Program-made: the position numbers and the translations under genes | Source: Blasia pusilla | Lineage: Eukaryota > Marchantiophyta > Marchantiopsida > Blasiales | DNA: 64,000 nt | Assembly: GCA_050084515.1 (NCBI GenBank) | Contig: CM114272.1 | Coordinates: 58,714,001-58,778,000 of the forward strand | Direction of reading: 5' to 3' | The notes under the pieces: model-generated | The model's input: only the letters and a program-made list of their open reading frames with translations | Told to the model about the DNA's origin: nothing | Databases searched by the model: none | In this document: one piece after another, positions 1-10,206 of the stretch | Position numbering within the stretch: the first letter of the stretch is position 1 | Layout of the letters: every line of letters begins with the position of its first letter

Positions 1-247
1 TACTGTTGGGAATAATGCAAAGTGCCCTCTAGAAGGGAAAAGCACAATTTCTTCAGTCTCAAAAAAAGGAAATGAAAAGAAGTTAACTAATATATTGTAC
101 GTACGAGAGTTGAAGCGCAATTTGATTTCAGTAGCAGTATCATGTGATCGTGACCTAGAAGTTCGTTTCAAGAAAATTGGAGCAGTCAATGAGGATTCCA
201 ATTGGAAAGTAGTGGGTGAAGGTATATGACGTGGAAATATCTACGAG

Positions 248-1513
248 TTGTATGATTTCACGACAAGGGTAGGTACAGATCTTAGTAGCAGTAAGTTGTG
301 GCATGAAAGATTTGGTCACCTAAGCTTTCCCTTACTAAGTCAGATGCAGAAATCTGACATGGTTTTTGATTTACCAACAATTTATGGAGTGTCTGATATA
401 TGCGATGCTTGTATGATGGGGAAGCAACAACGAAAACCATTTCCACAAGACTCCAGCAGTAGAGCAAAGGCTCCTCTAAATCTGATTCATGCTGACCTCT
501 ATGGTAAAATGAGAACAGTGGCATTAGGTGGTTCTTCCTACTTCTTTTTAGTTTTCGACGATTATAGTAGGAAGATGTGGGTATATTTCTTTCGTGATAA
601 GGCAAGCGCTTTTGGAAAATTTAAAGTATGGCAGAAGCTGGTTGAGAATGAGACAAGAAAGAAGGTACAGAAGCTTCGCACTGATCGAGGAGGAGAATTC
701 AACAAATATTTGGGGGAGCTTGGAATCAAGCGAAAATTAACCATGACACATACACCATAACAAAATGGAATTGTTGAGCGTCGAAACGATACAGTGGTGG
801 AGATGGCAAGATGTATGATGAAAGCAAAAGGTTTGACAGAAGGATTTTGGGCTTAAGCTGTTAATACTACCGTTTACATTCTAAATAGAAGTGCTACCAA
901 GTCAGTGTAAGGCATGACTCCTCATCAATCATACTTAAGTAAGGTACCATCAGTCCAACATTTATGGACTTTTGGTAGTGAGTGTTTTGTACATATTCCT
1001 GAAGCATCGAGGATCAAGTTGGAGTCCAAGAGCAAGAAGTGCATCTTTATGGGATACAGTGATGAGTCTAAAGCTTATCGCCTATGGTGTCTTGAGGCAA
1101 AGAAGATCCTTGTGAGTCGTGATGTGGTGTTCTAGGAACAACCTTGTCAAGTGGCGGATATCAGTGGTCAGTCCATATTATCATCAAATGAAGAGATAGC
1201 CCACCAGAGCACACCACAAATGTTTACATCGGATCATCAAGAAGAATCTTGTGATGATTATAAAGAGCGGACTGCTCTTCCAATACGGTCGTTATACCCT
1301 AAGTGGATAAAGCAGCTCTTGGATGGTAAGGATCCACCAGTAACTGATGAAGTTGTTACACATCCAAGGATATCCAAGAGACTAGAGGAGCAGAATAGAG
1401 CTTCCGCACATCTCGTCAACATGGCCTTGATGACAAAGGTCTTGAAGGTGGAAGAATCATCATGCTTGGATGATGCTGTAATATACAAGAGTTTCTATTT
1501 TACAGTCCTTTAA
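248..1513 (+). pseudogene. Copia integrase segment (broken)
   Basis: The pre-integrase motif LWHERFGHLSFPLL and the Cys pair in CDACMMGKQQRKPF are followed by a DDE integrase core. The three acidic positions lie in IHADLYGKM (about 497), LRTDRGGEF (about 681) and QNGIVERRN (about 776). The usual C-terminal stretch around KCIFMGYSDESKAYRLW follows at about 1040-1090. TAA replaces a CAA-type codon at 758-760 just before QNGIVER, and further stops occur near 854, 908 and 1133. The last readable part (1151-1490) is the linker that normally leads into RT, and it is cut by the insertion starting at 1493. Family assignment is secure; function is lost. Confidence 0.9.
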
Positions 1514-2649
1514 TAAGTTCGATCCCCAAGAGGATCATTGTTTGATGAAAAGAGAGTTCGAAATTACAATTCTGTTGTAATAGTTATATTTAAATGTGTA
1601 TGAGTTATATTCAATGTCTTATCAATATCTTCAGACCTTTCTTAGAACCAAGGGGTCTTTTCTCAATTCTCTCTAGTGGAATTAACAACATGTTCAGGTA
1701 GATTTTCTCTCGATATCAAGAAACCTCACAGAGACCTCAACATGAAATTTGGCTTCTCCTACTTTCGGAACTCAATCTGTCTCGGCAGGCTACTCTCTGT
1801 CAAACAGATTTCCTACAATCTTTATATTGATTATTTCATTGATGATAAAGGTTCGCCTGATTCACTCTTCACTCTACAGACCCAAAAAGAATACTCAGAT
1901 ATAAGCATCGCACATCAAAATGAATGAATGATTGCTTTACTACTCCATCAAGAATGAGAAAGCTTCAAAATGTATACAAGCTCGAGAGGGTACTACTCCC
2001 TTGCTCGGACCATTCCTACATCATAAGGACTTCGTAAGAGAATGATGATTATGGCTTCTGTTTTGCTTCTTAAATACTCGTTGGAGTAGGAGTGATCCAA
2101 AGATTTGAAGCGTTCTTAATGAAGCTGGTGTCTTTTTAGCATTTGTAAGTACCTAGATCTATGGTTCTCTTAGCTTTTCCTACGATCCCTGTGAATCCGC
2201 AAAACAAAAATGCCCTAACTATCTATCTGATACAAAGGGTCGCACCCTTTCCTAGTCTAAATGTTCTGACGGTGTGTCGCTTGAAATCATTGTCATTTTT
2301 AGCTTCGCTTCATTGGACTTCTTGAGGACGAAGCGCTCAATTCTTCGTTCTTGTTTAAGGTGCTTCGTGCTTCGCGCTTTGTACAAGAGCGAAGTACTTC
2401 TTTCTCTTCTTCTTCATGCTTTGTTATGCTTCGTTAGAAAGCGAAGCACTTCGTAGACAGAGCTTCGTTGAGCTTCGTTATCGTTCCGGAGCTTCTTGCC
2501 GAGTCTTGAGACTTTGTTATTTTATTCTCCTCTCCTCTTAGGCAAATCCTTTATTTTCTATCTCTCTGCCTTGTCCTTGGAGCTTCTTGATTCACTTTAA
2601 TCTTACTCATTCCTCCTCATAATAATAAATAATAATCAAAATCATAATG
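1493..2649. mobile_element. Unclassified 1.16-kb insertion inside copia pol
   Basis: This segment separates the integrase linker from the RT and has no copia similarity. The 9-mer TACAAGAGT occurs just left (1484-1492) and at the right end (2650-2658); including flanking bases, the match grows to 14 positions with one mismatch. That looks like a target-site duplication, and removing the insert would place linker and RT next to each other. The right end is A/T-rich with AAT repeats (about 2618-2645), as in the 3' tail of a LINE or SINE. It has no TG...CA ends, so it is not a solo LTR. A tRNA B-box-like string (AGTTCGATCCCC, 1516-1527) lies near the left end without a convincing A box. No coding region is recognised. 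Confidence 0.6.
2280..2510. repeat. GCTTCG/CGAAGC-rich cluster
   Basis: The hexamer GCTTCG occurs about six times and its complement CGAAGC about twice in roughly 230 bp. Several pairs can form short hairpins, for example GCTTCG and CGAAGC separated by eight bases near 2425-2445. It lies wholly inside the 1.16-kb insertion. No protein is supported here. Confidence 0.6.
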
Positions 2650-2689
2650 TACAAGAGTCTTCGATGAATAAAAAATAATATTTCTTCAA

Positions 2690-4216
2690 AAGTACAAAAT
2701 TATGGGTATCATAGATGCCCTTGCTCGTCCTTAATGGAGAGAGGCCATGCAGATGGAGATGGACGCTATCCAAAGAAATGAAACTTGGACTTTGGTTGAG
2801 AAGCCAAAGGACATGAAGATAATACGCACCAAGTGGGTGTACAAGACTAAGTATAAGTCGGACGGTACATTGGATAAATTCAAAGCGAAGTTGGATGCAC
2901 AAGGATGCTCATAAATTGAAGGTCTTGACTACTATGAGACTTTTTCTCCTACTGCAAGGATGACAACCATTCAAAATTTTCTAGCGTTTGCAGGAACAAG
3001 ATGTTGGCATGTATACCAATACGATGTGAAGTATGCCTTTATGAATGGGAGTCTCAAGGAGGAGGTGTATCTCAACCACAAGTTTTTGAGACACCCGGAT
3101 CATAAGAGAAAGTGTGTTTGCTTCATCGAATATTGTATGGGTTGAAGCAAGCCCCAAGGGTATGGTATCAACAAATAGATACATTCTTTCTGAGAGAAGG
3201 GTCTCATCAAGAGTTCGTCAGAAGAAAATTTGTATGTGTTTTGCGAAGATGGGATGTATATGTTGATAGTCCTATACGTGGATGATGTGATCATCACAAG
3301 AGACCACAGTAAGAAAATAGAGGAAATGAAGGGAGTGTTGAAATCTGAGTTTGAAATGTCAGATTTAGGTATTTTGCACTACTTTATAGGGCTGGAGATT
3401 TGGCAACAGTCAGATTCTAATTTTCTCTCTCAGCAAAAGTATGCTAGAGAAATCTTGAAGGCATTCAGGATGACCGAGTGTAAGGCACTAGTCTCAGCAA
3501 TGGAGGTAGAGTTGAAACTCTCGATGGAGGATATTTCACCATTGGTAGATGAAAAGTTGTATAGAAAGCTTGTAGGCAGTTTGATATTTTTGTGTAACAC
3601 TAGACCAGACATTAGTTTCGCTGTGGGAGTGTTGAGTAGGTTCTCAACTAAGCCTCGTGAGAACCATTGGAAGACAGGGATGCGTGTGTTGAAGTACATC
3701 AAAGGTACTATCGAGTACGGCATCACCTATGGAGCAGGGATAGAAATGACAGCTTTTTGTGACTCGGATTGGGCAGGAGACGCAAATTCTCTGAGATCAG
3801 TTTCGCGTTATTGCTTCTTGCTAGGATCAGGTGTGGTGTCATGGGTCAGCAAGAAGCAACCTACAATGGCTCTTTCTTCTATTGAGGCAGAGTACAAGGA
3901 GGCTTGTTATGCTTCTTGTGAAGCAGTATGGTTGAGATGGATATTGGAGGACATAGGAGAAGCACCAGAAAGTGCTACAGTAATGTGGTGTGACTATAAG
4001 AGTTGCATTGCTATAACACATAATCATGTATTTCATGCTCGTACGAAGCACATAGAGATCCAGTATCATTTTGTTCGTGAATTGATCAAGAGAGAGGTTT
4101 TGAAGTTGGTCTATTGTCCAACAGAGGATAATCGTGCAGAGATCTTCACAAAAGCTTTGAGCGGAGATCAGCTTCACCGACATCTGAAGGGTCTTGGCAT
4201 AGGTCCAAGACAATAG
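2690..4216 (+). pseudogene. Copia reverse transcriptase and RNase H (broken)
   Basis: The first half (2700-3190) reads as copia RT with stops and frame changes: NETWTLVEKPKDMKIIRTKW, then YQYDVKYAFMNGSLKEEVYL. The second half is one long open frame (3230-4216). It contains the YVDD active site (about 3275-3286), the thumb and connection region, and an RNase H domain with FCDSDWAGD, ALSSIEAEYKEACYAS and a terminal HARTKHIEIQYHFVRE-type motif. The frame ends at 4216, about 30 bp before the LTR, as is normal for copia. The 5' part is too damaged to be functional. Confidence 0.92.
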
Positions 4217-4245
4217 TCCACATGAGAGTGGATATTGAGGGGGGT

Positions 4246-4701
4246 TGTTGGATTCTCAACATCCACTTCTCTGAGCACCATTAATCTGATCGGCCCCCTT
4301 GTATGAGGAGAAGCCTAGATTGATGGTTATGACTTATACGTCGAAAGGAGTCATAGTAATATGACGTAGTTGGTTTAAGGAGTAGCGTTACTAGGATTAT
4401 CTAACCCTATATTGCATCAGGGTGCGGGGCATCCTGATGAAATATAGGGTGCATTTTTCTTTGTTTCTATTAATAGAAACAAAGAAAAATAGGTAAAAAA
4501 CCCTAGTTTCCCGAGTAGTGAAATAGTCGGGAGCCGCAGCGGTAGAGCATTCTCGTATGTCGAGTTATCTCCATGTTCAGGTTCCATCGAAGCTCTTCCG
4601 TGAGCGCACGGACGGACTAGGCCACTTTGTATCTCTAAGTTTTGTAAAGATTTCACTGATTTTATGACTTTCTATTTTCTCACATACATTTACTTGTAAC
4701 A
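4246..4701 (+). repeat. 3' LTR of the left copia element
   Basis: The sequence begins TGTTGG right after the purine tract at 4237-4244 and ends in GTAACA, giving the TG...CA ends of an LTR with an imperfect inverted TGTT/AACA terminus. Length is about 456 bp. The partner 5' LTR is outside the window, so the right boundary rests on the terminal motif alone and no target duplication can be checked. Confidence 0.65.
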
Positions 4702-5934
4702 AGCGCTCTCCAAAGTGGATTACTTAGTGTGATTAAAAAATTGACTCCTTATTGACTATAGGCACTAAAGAGGAAGTATTACAATCAGTTAAAAGTTGAA
4801 AGTGTTGGATCATTGGATGAGCAAATTTGAAATACATGAAATGAGGTGTGCGGGTAGTAAGTACATACTAACAGGTAAAAAACTTGATCATTTGGAGAGG
4901 AGTTTCTACGATCTAAGATCAAGTCGAGAACTAGTCATACTTTCTGCTTTATTTAACCATTGGAATGTGAGCTACCATTAAAAAAAAGAATACATACCTG
5001 GCATACCAATTACAATCATAGTAGAATCCGGCAATAGTGAAGTGCGTCGTGGTGGGACTTATAATGACATGTCTCTCATATTCAGACATAGCCTTAATCC
5101 GTAAGAGACACCCTAAATGCTAATCCATCTTCAATAATCCTCACTACTCCTGGGTCTAGATCATGCTCGGAGCCTTCTTAATTTGTTGCGTCACCCAAGA
5201 CGCTAATCCATCGTCAGTGATATGGTAATTCTCACTAATCCTGAGGCCGGATCGCGGAAGCTTCTTAATCCGTGTGTTGCGGTCTTAAACTCTAATCTAT
5301 CGTCAATAATCCTCACTAATTCTATCTTCTGAGACACATTTGCAATGTTGGACTAGCGCAGACTCTCCTTCAATTTCCATTAGCAAGACCTCGATTAGGG
5401 TTAATCCACAACCTAAACCCATCCGAACACAACACTTCGTTTCAAAACAAGACGACGGGAAACGATGACTTTGAAATTGGGGCGATTGGAAATCGGCATG
5501 AACGGAATAGAAGACAAGACCTTGGATAGAACCATTTGATGGGAGGGAGGACGGACAGACGGACGGACGGAACAGAAGACGAGAAGTTGGATGAAACTAT
5601 TTGACGGGACGAGGACTTATTGATCCATTTTTTTCTACGAACCCTTAATTTCGTAAACCAAGTTTCATTTTGCCCCGATATACTTCACTCTTCCTTCCAC
5701 TAGATATCCAATCCACCCCAACCGAACTGCTTGACTCGGCACACCAAAGAACTATCGACCCATTGGAAGAAACGTTGAACCAGATCAAGAGGGAAGCGCA
5801 GCAAGGCTCGGAGGGGCCGAAGGCTAGAGTGCTTTCTGGCGGGCATGGGGCTAAGCCCTACCCTAAGCACATAGGCTACGAGGTCTTAAACACAAGTAAG
5901 CGGTTATCTTTGGCATTCGCAAACTTATACGGTT
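4702..5934. other. Intergenic, with a degenerate tandem repeat
   Basis: No gene is recognised. Between about 5090 and 5330 there are three imperfect copies of an 80-105 bp unit with the core CTAATC(C/T)ATC...CAATAATCCTCACTAAT, each linked to a CTTAATCCGT-like segment. An open frame at 5670-5942 (90 codons) has no recognisable domain and ends inside the hairpin at 5935-5993, so I do not call it a gene. Confidence 0.55.
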
Positions 5935-5993
5935 GGAAATGACACCTACTATCCGAATCCTAGCCAAGGCCATAGATAGTAGGTATCATTTCC
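5935..5993. repeat. 19-bp inverted repeat (hairpin)
   Basis: Arms at 5935-5953 and 5975-5993 are complementary at 18 of 19 positions, with a 21-nt loop. It could be a foldback relic of a small DNA transposon, or a structured RNA. Nothing else in the window repeats it. Confidence 0.7.
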
Positions 5994-7400
5994 AAATGCA
6001 CCTATATTATACTGGGCGACTCCATGAGTACAATTAGACAAAATAGTGAATTAAGAAAACAAAATGGTAACATGCTAGAATTTTGTTCTTTGAATCAATG
6101 GGTAGGGTTAGATGGATAAGAAGAAGGAATTTGAATGGGAAACAAAAACAAAAATTATTAATTTAACATTTAGAATAGAATTAATTAGTGTTATAATGGG
6201 TGATCCTAAATGACAATAAAGTGAAATAGTTGGATTTTTTAATAAATGGGAATAGGAAATGAATTTGAATGGAGAAAGAGTAGATGTTTAGAGTAGAGGA
6301 TGGAATTACTTAGGGGATTGGATGTCATTTAAATTCCAATTGAGGAGTGGAATTATTAGAAGAGTGGAATGTTCTTACTTTTCTAAGATGATTTTTTTAA
6401 TTTAAAAAATAAAATTAATTCACATGTGCTATTTTAGGAAATAAAAATGAATTTTAATAGAAAAGGGCAATGATATCATTAATCAAAATTAATTAAAAAT
6501 TTATTTAGTGAAAGCTATTTTTTGGAAAAAATAGAAAATGAAGAGTGGATATTGTTTAAATTTTTATGGAGGATTGAAATTATTTAAGGTTATTATTTAA
6601 AATTTATTTATCTTTTAAGATTTTAAAAATTAATAAATATATTTACTTTTTTAAAAATAATTTATGAATTAATAAAAATAATCTTCGTGCTAATTAGTAA
6701 GTTTGTAATAAAATCATACTATTAAGTGTATTAGTTCATTATGACGATCAATGAATAAATGAAACATATCATATTTGTTTTCTTGTTTTAATTTGATCCT
6801 ATACTAAGCAGAAAACAAGAATGGGTAAGATTTTAATAATAAGATAATAATAAAAAATAATTAATTATAATGAACTCAAATTAAATTTTTTTTCATATAT
6901 ATATCTTACAGAGTCTCTTTAATTATTATTAGTATTTTTAATTTGGAAATAATTTTTTTTTCAAGCTTCATGCCAACAAATCATGATAAAAAATAATTTA
7001 AAGTTAAATTTTGAGGCAAAACTAAATTTCCTTCAGGGAAAGGGATAAATTATTTTTTTCCTCAGTTAATAAAAGAAAATATATGAAAATTTTCTTCCTC
7101 CAAATTAAATATATTAAAATATATTTTTTAATTTAATTTAATTATAAGATTAAACTTTATTCAAAGTGTGTCCTCTAATTTCATATTATCATTTTCATTC
7201 CCCGAAAAAACTTACTAGCAACTAAACAGAATTAAACTTATTCATATTGTGTACAAGAATAAATGAATGAAATTGTGTGAATAAAACTTCTGTATAAGTT
7301 TTGGATATTCCGAAAATGTGGAAACGTAGCCTAATGCAGAAGTTCATGATACAAGGCGTACGCGATTGACTATCCTATCGATTAGCTAGCTAGATTTAGC
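5994..7400. other. AT-rich gene-free stretch
   Basis: The DNA is strongly A/T-rich with many homopolymer runs and no open frame with recognisable protein features. I see no tRNA, rRNA or repeat structure. It is ordinary intergenic DNA upstream of the NSE3 promoter region. Confidence 0.6.
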
Positions 7401-7409
7401 GGCTAAACT

Positions 7410-7924
7410 TTGGAGAAATACGTAGGGACGCTACATGAGCAATACGTAAGGGCCATTTCGTTAGTAAAAATCGGAGAAGCGAGAATGAACAGGACCACCA
7501 CTCGTTTGGAAAAAGCGAGCGATTCGAAAAGCCAACTCCGAGATGGCGATGGCGGGAACAAAGCGTCGACCGGAGAGCGATGCATTATTCAAATCGGGAA
7601 CTCGGAGACGGCGATGGCGATGGCGATAGCGGGAAGGCATCTCCGGGAGCCAGAAGCCAACGCAGCGGCAGGGATTGTGCGGGCGAGACTGCAAACCTCT
7701 GCGGAGTCGCTGCCCACGATGTTGTTGCTGGAGGGAGATGAGGTGTAGTGGGGCCTGCGGGGAATTGGAGAGGTCTGGCGATGAGGTCGTCGTAGAGGGG
7801 CTCGTAGCGTGGTGCACGAAGGGAGATGAGGTTGCGGTCCGCGAGGAAGATCGGAGGCGGCGAAGCTGTTCAGATTTGGCAGAGCCTGGGCAGGGAGTGA
7901 GGTGAATTCATTGAAGCTTTCGAG
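7410..7924 (+). promoter_or_regulatory. GC- and CpG-rich region 5' of NSE3
   Basis: Base composition changes sharply from AT-rich to GC- and CpG-rich just before the NSE3 start codon. That fits the promoter and 5' leader of a broadly expressed gene. No clear TATA box was seen. Long open frames here on both strands reflect the GC content and show no domain. Confidence 0.45.
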
Positions 7925-10206
7925 ATGAAGGAGACGGGTGCACGAAGAGGCGGGTCGTCGCAGGGAGTGTCGCAGCGTCACCGGGCTGCACCGTATAACA
8001 GCCAGCCTTCTCAGAGAGAGGACGAGGATGCGATTGCGACGCAAGCGCTGCTTTCGGATGAGGTATGGAAGAGGGTCAGGGCTTGCGCTTTCGCAGAGGG
8101 ATAGGCAGGGAATGGGTTTGATGATTTCTGCCTCAGACTTTTGCTGACCATGGATGTGCAAGGGATCATTGATTGGGCCAGTGGCCTAAGATTGCCGTTT
8201 AGGGTTGTGTAGTGGATTTTTCATGTGAATTACTTGGCTACCAGGACTATGTCTGGCTCAGCGCTGTGGTTGAGCACGGTTAGTCAAGGATTCCTTGCTC
8301 GAGAGAGGAATGCAGATAAATTGTTCGTTCGGGAGACTTGTGCCAATCAACCGACAGATCAGATCTTGAGGTGGTTCATTCATTCGGGAAATCGTTTCTC
8401 TCAGTTGAGTCGCGATTCTGCCAGGAAACGAACAAGCTCTGTGCCGAGGTTATGCGGTACATGCTCTTCAAGAATTTTCAGCAGCCCGGTGTTCCGGTCC
8501 GTAGAGACGAGCTCACACAACTGATCACCAAAAACTACAAGCAGCGTTATTTGCCCTCGCACGTCATCAGCATGGCACAGCGGAGATTGAAAACCACATT
8601 CGGCTTCGAGATGAGGGAGCTCGTGCGGCTGCGTTCTTCAATGAAATCTTCCCGGGCAAACGCAGCTCCTCAAGGTATAATGGTCGAAGTACTCTGTTCC
8701 AACCATTGCGATCGTTTTTTCCTTTCCGCGGAGCGTTAGCCGCCTTCTACTTGTCGAGCTTGGCTCTGGTCACCAGTTTCGTATCCCTGTTGTGTTTCAA
8801 CTGGGGAGTTTCATTAGGCTAACGTTGTACTGAAGTAAATACATTCTTGATTCTAGATCTGTAAGAGTAAGTTATGATGTCCGAATTCTGTCATCGAAAA
8901 ATTGAGATATTTGGGCTCTCTGTTTCTTTCAACGGTCATAGCATTACGCAATAATTGTGCAATAAGTGTCTTATGCTCTGGGACTGTACTAAAGTTCTAA
9001 CAACTATTTAACTTTTCCTGAATCCGATGGTCCTTGCAAATTTTCTAGCGGATGTGAAGCAGTACGTGTTGAGAACTACCATCCCAGAAGATTTTCTCAA
9101 AGAATACGTTGAAACTTTGGAGACGGCGGCTTTCAACAGTCTGACCCTGGTCGTGATTGGGATAATCAAATACTCTGGAGAAAGAGTTACCGAAGGTGAT
9201 ATTGTCTGTCCGCCTCTTTGGGACAGTCGTCATTATTGAATTAGCAGGTTGTCAATTCACGTAGCATCATGTTGAGATTTTGTGGATCCTTCACTGATTA
9301 TACAAGTTGGAACTGTGTTCTTTTACGTTTCCAGCATCTGAACTCTCATCCCAGTTTGTTTAATTGATGTGCCCCCACTATCGGGATTTTTGTGAACTCC
9401 TACGAACTAGGTTGGCCTCTCTTGCTTAGATGGGGATGTTCAAATTTTGGGGTCTACTTCAATCATTCTGTGTGGCCAGAAAGTTGAATGATTGACTGAA
9501 GAAGGAAAATGTGTTAGTCTCTGATGCTCATTGGAATCGCGGTGTTGCAGAGGTATTGTGGCAAAATCTAGGAAGGCTGGGTATCAGGGAGGATGATGTG
9601 GACCATCCAAATTTTGGGAATGTGAAGAATGCCTTAGATACAATTGCCAAACAAAGGTTTGTTCTTGCCAGTCATGAATGTTACCCTGGTGCTCCAGGTT
9701 CAGATGCTTGTGATATCATTGGTCTTGCTACATCCAGTCAGTTATATTCAAAGCTGCTTTCACTATCTAGCTTTACATCAGGGAACTCCTCCTTTCAGCT
9801 TTGTAGGATTCTCAAGCAACTCATTGGACACCTACTGAGCTTGACCTGTTCTCAACACCTCTTGGTCACTAATTAGTGGGCTCCAGTTGAAGGAGACTTG
9901 GTTCACATGGCCTAACTGTGAGTTTTACTTACTCCCTGGTGTCAGGTATATTCAAAAAGAGAAGCTAACGACTGCTGAAGGAGACGGATTTGTGTATGAA
10001 TTGGCAGAGAGAGCTATAGACTCTCCTAATATGGAGGGTGTCGAGTCCTTTATGGCCAAGGTTCGACTCCTTTTTCCACCCTACCTCTAAATTTGAAAGT
10101 TTCTGCATGGATATTTGTTCGTCTGGTGAGATTTAATTTGTTTTGACAGCTCTAGAGTGAGAAGATACCTTCTGTACTAGCTGGACTCAAGTCCACGCAA
10201 AGGTGA
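7925..10206 (+). CDS. NSE3: NSE3 / MAGE-domain subunit of the SMC5/6 complex (6 exons)
   Basis: Non-SMC element 3 pairs with NSE1 and NSE4 in the SMC5/6 complex, which acts in nuclear DNA repair and chromosome maintenance. I derive exons at 7925-8062, 8425-8674, 9049-9195, 9551-9656, 9946-10060 and 10156-10206. All introns are GT-AG and all phases match, giving about 268 residues, close to the family size. Exon 1 starts at ATG 7925. Exon 2 carries the N-terminal MAGE winged helix (AEVMRYMLFKNFQQPGVPVR, then RRDELTQLITKNYKQRY). Exons 3-5 carry the second winged helix (AFNSLTLVVIGIIKYSGE, HPNFGNVKNALDTIAKQR, GFVYELAERAID). TGA at 10204 ends the frame. No inactivating change is seen. Homology is firm; exact splice sites are hand-called. 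Confidence 0.9.

Larger units (their letters stand above)
1..4245 (+). mobile_element. Ty1/copia retrotransposon, internal region (decayed)
   Basis: This is the pol part of a Ty1/copia element that enters the window from the left, so its 5' LTR and gag are not visible. Read in order, the + strand shows a pre-integrase segment (about 90-330), an integrase core, a foreign insertion (1493-2649), reverse transcriptase and RNase H. In-frame stops near 758, 854, 908 and 1133, several frameshifts in the RT and the insertion show it is dead. The RT still has its YVDD box at about 3275-3286. A purine run at 4237-4244 directly before the LTR is the probable polypurine tract. Confidence 0.93.

Noticed and set aside
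7461-8161. Minus-strand frames of 118 and 190 codons opposite the NSE3 start
   Set aside because: They are GC-driven shadows antisense to the NSE3 leader and exon 1, and show no domain.
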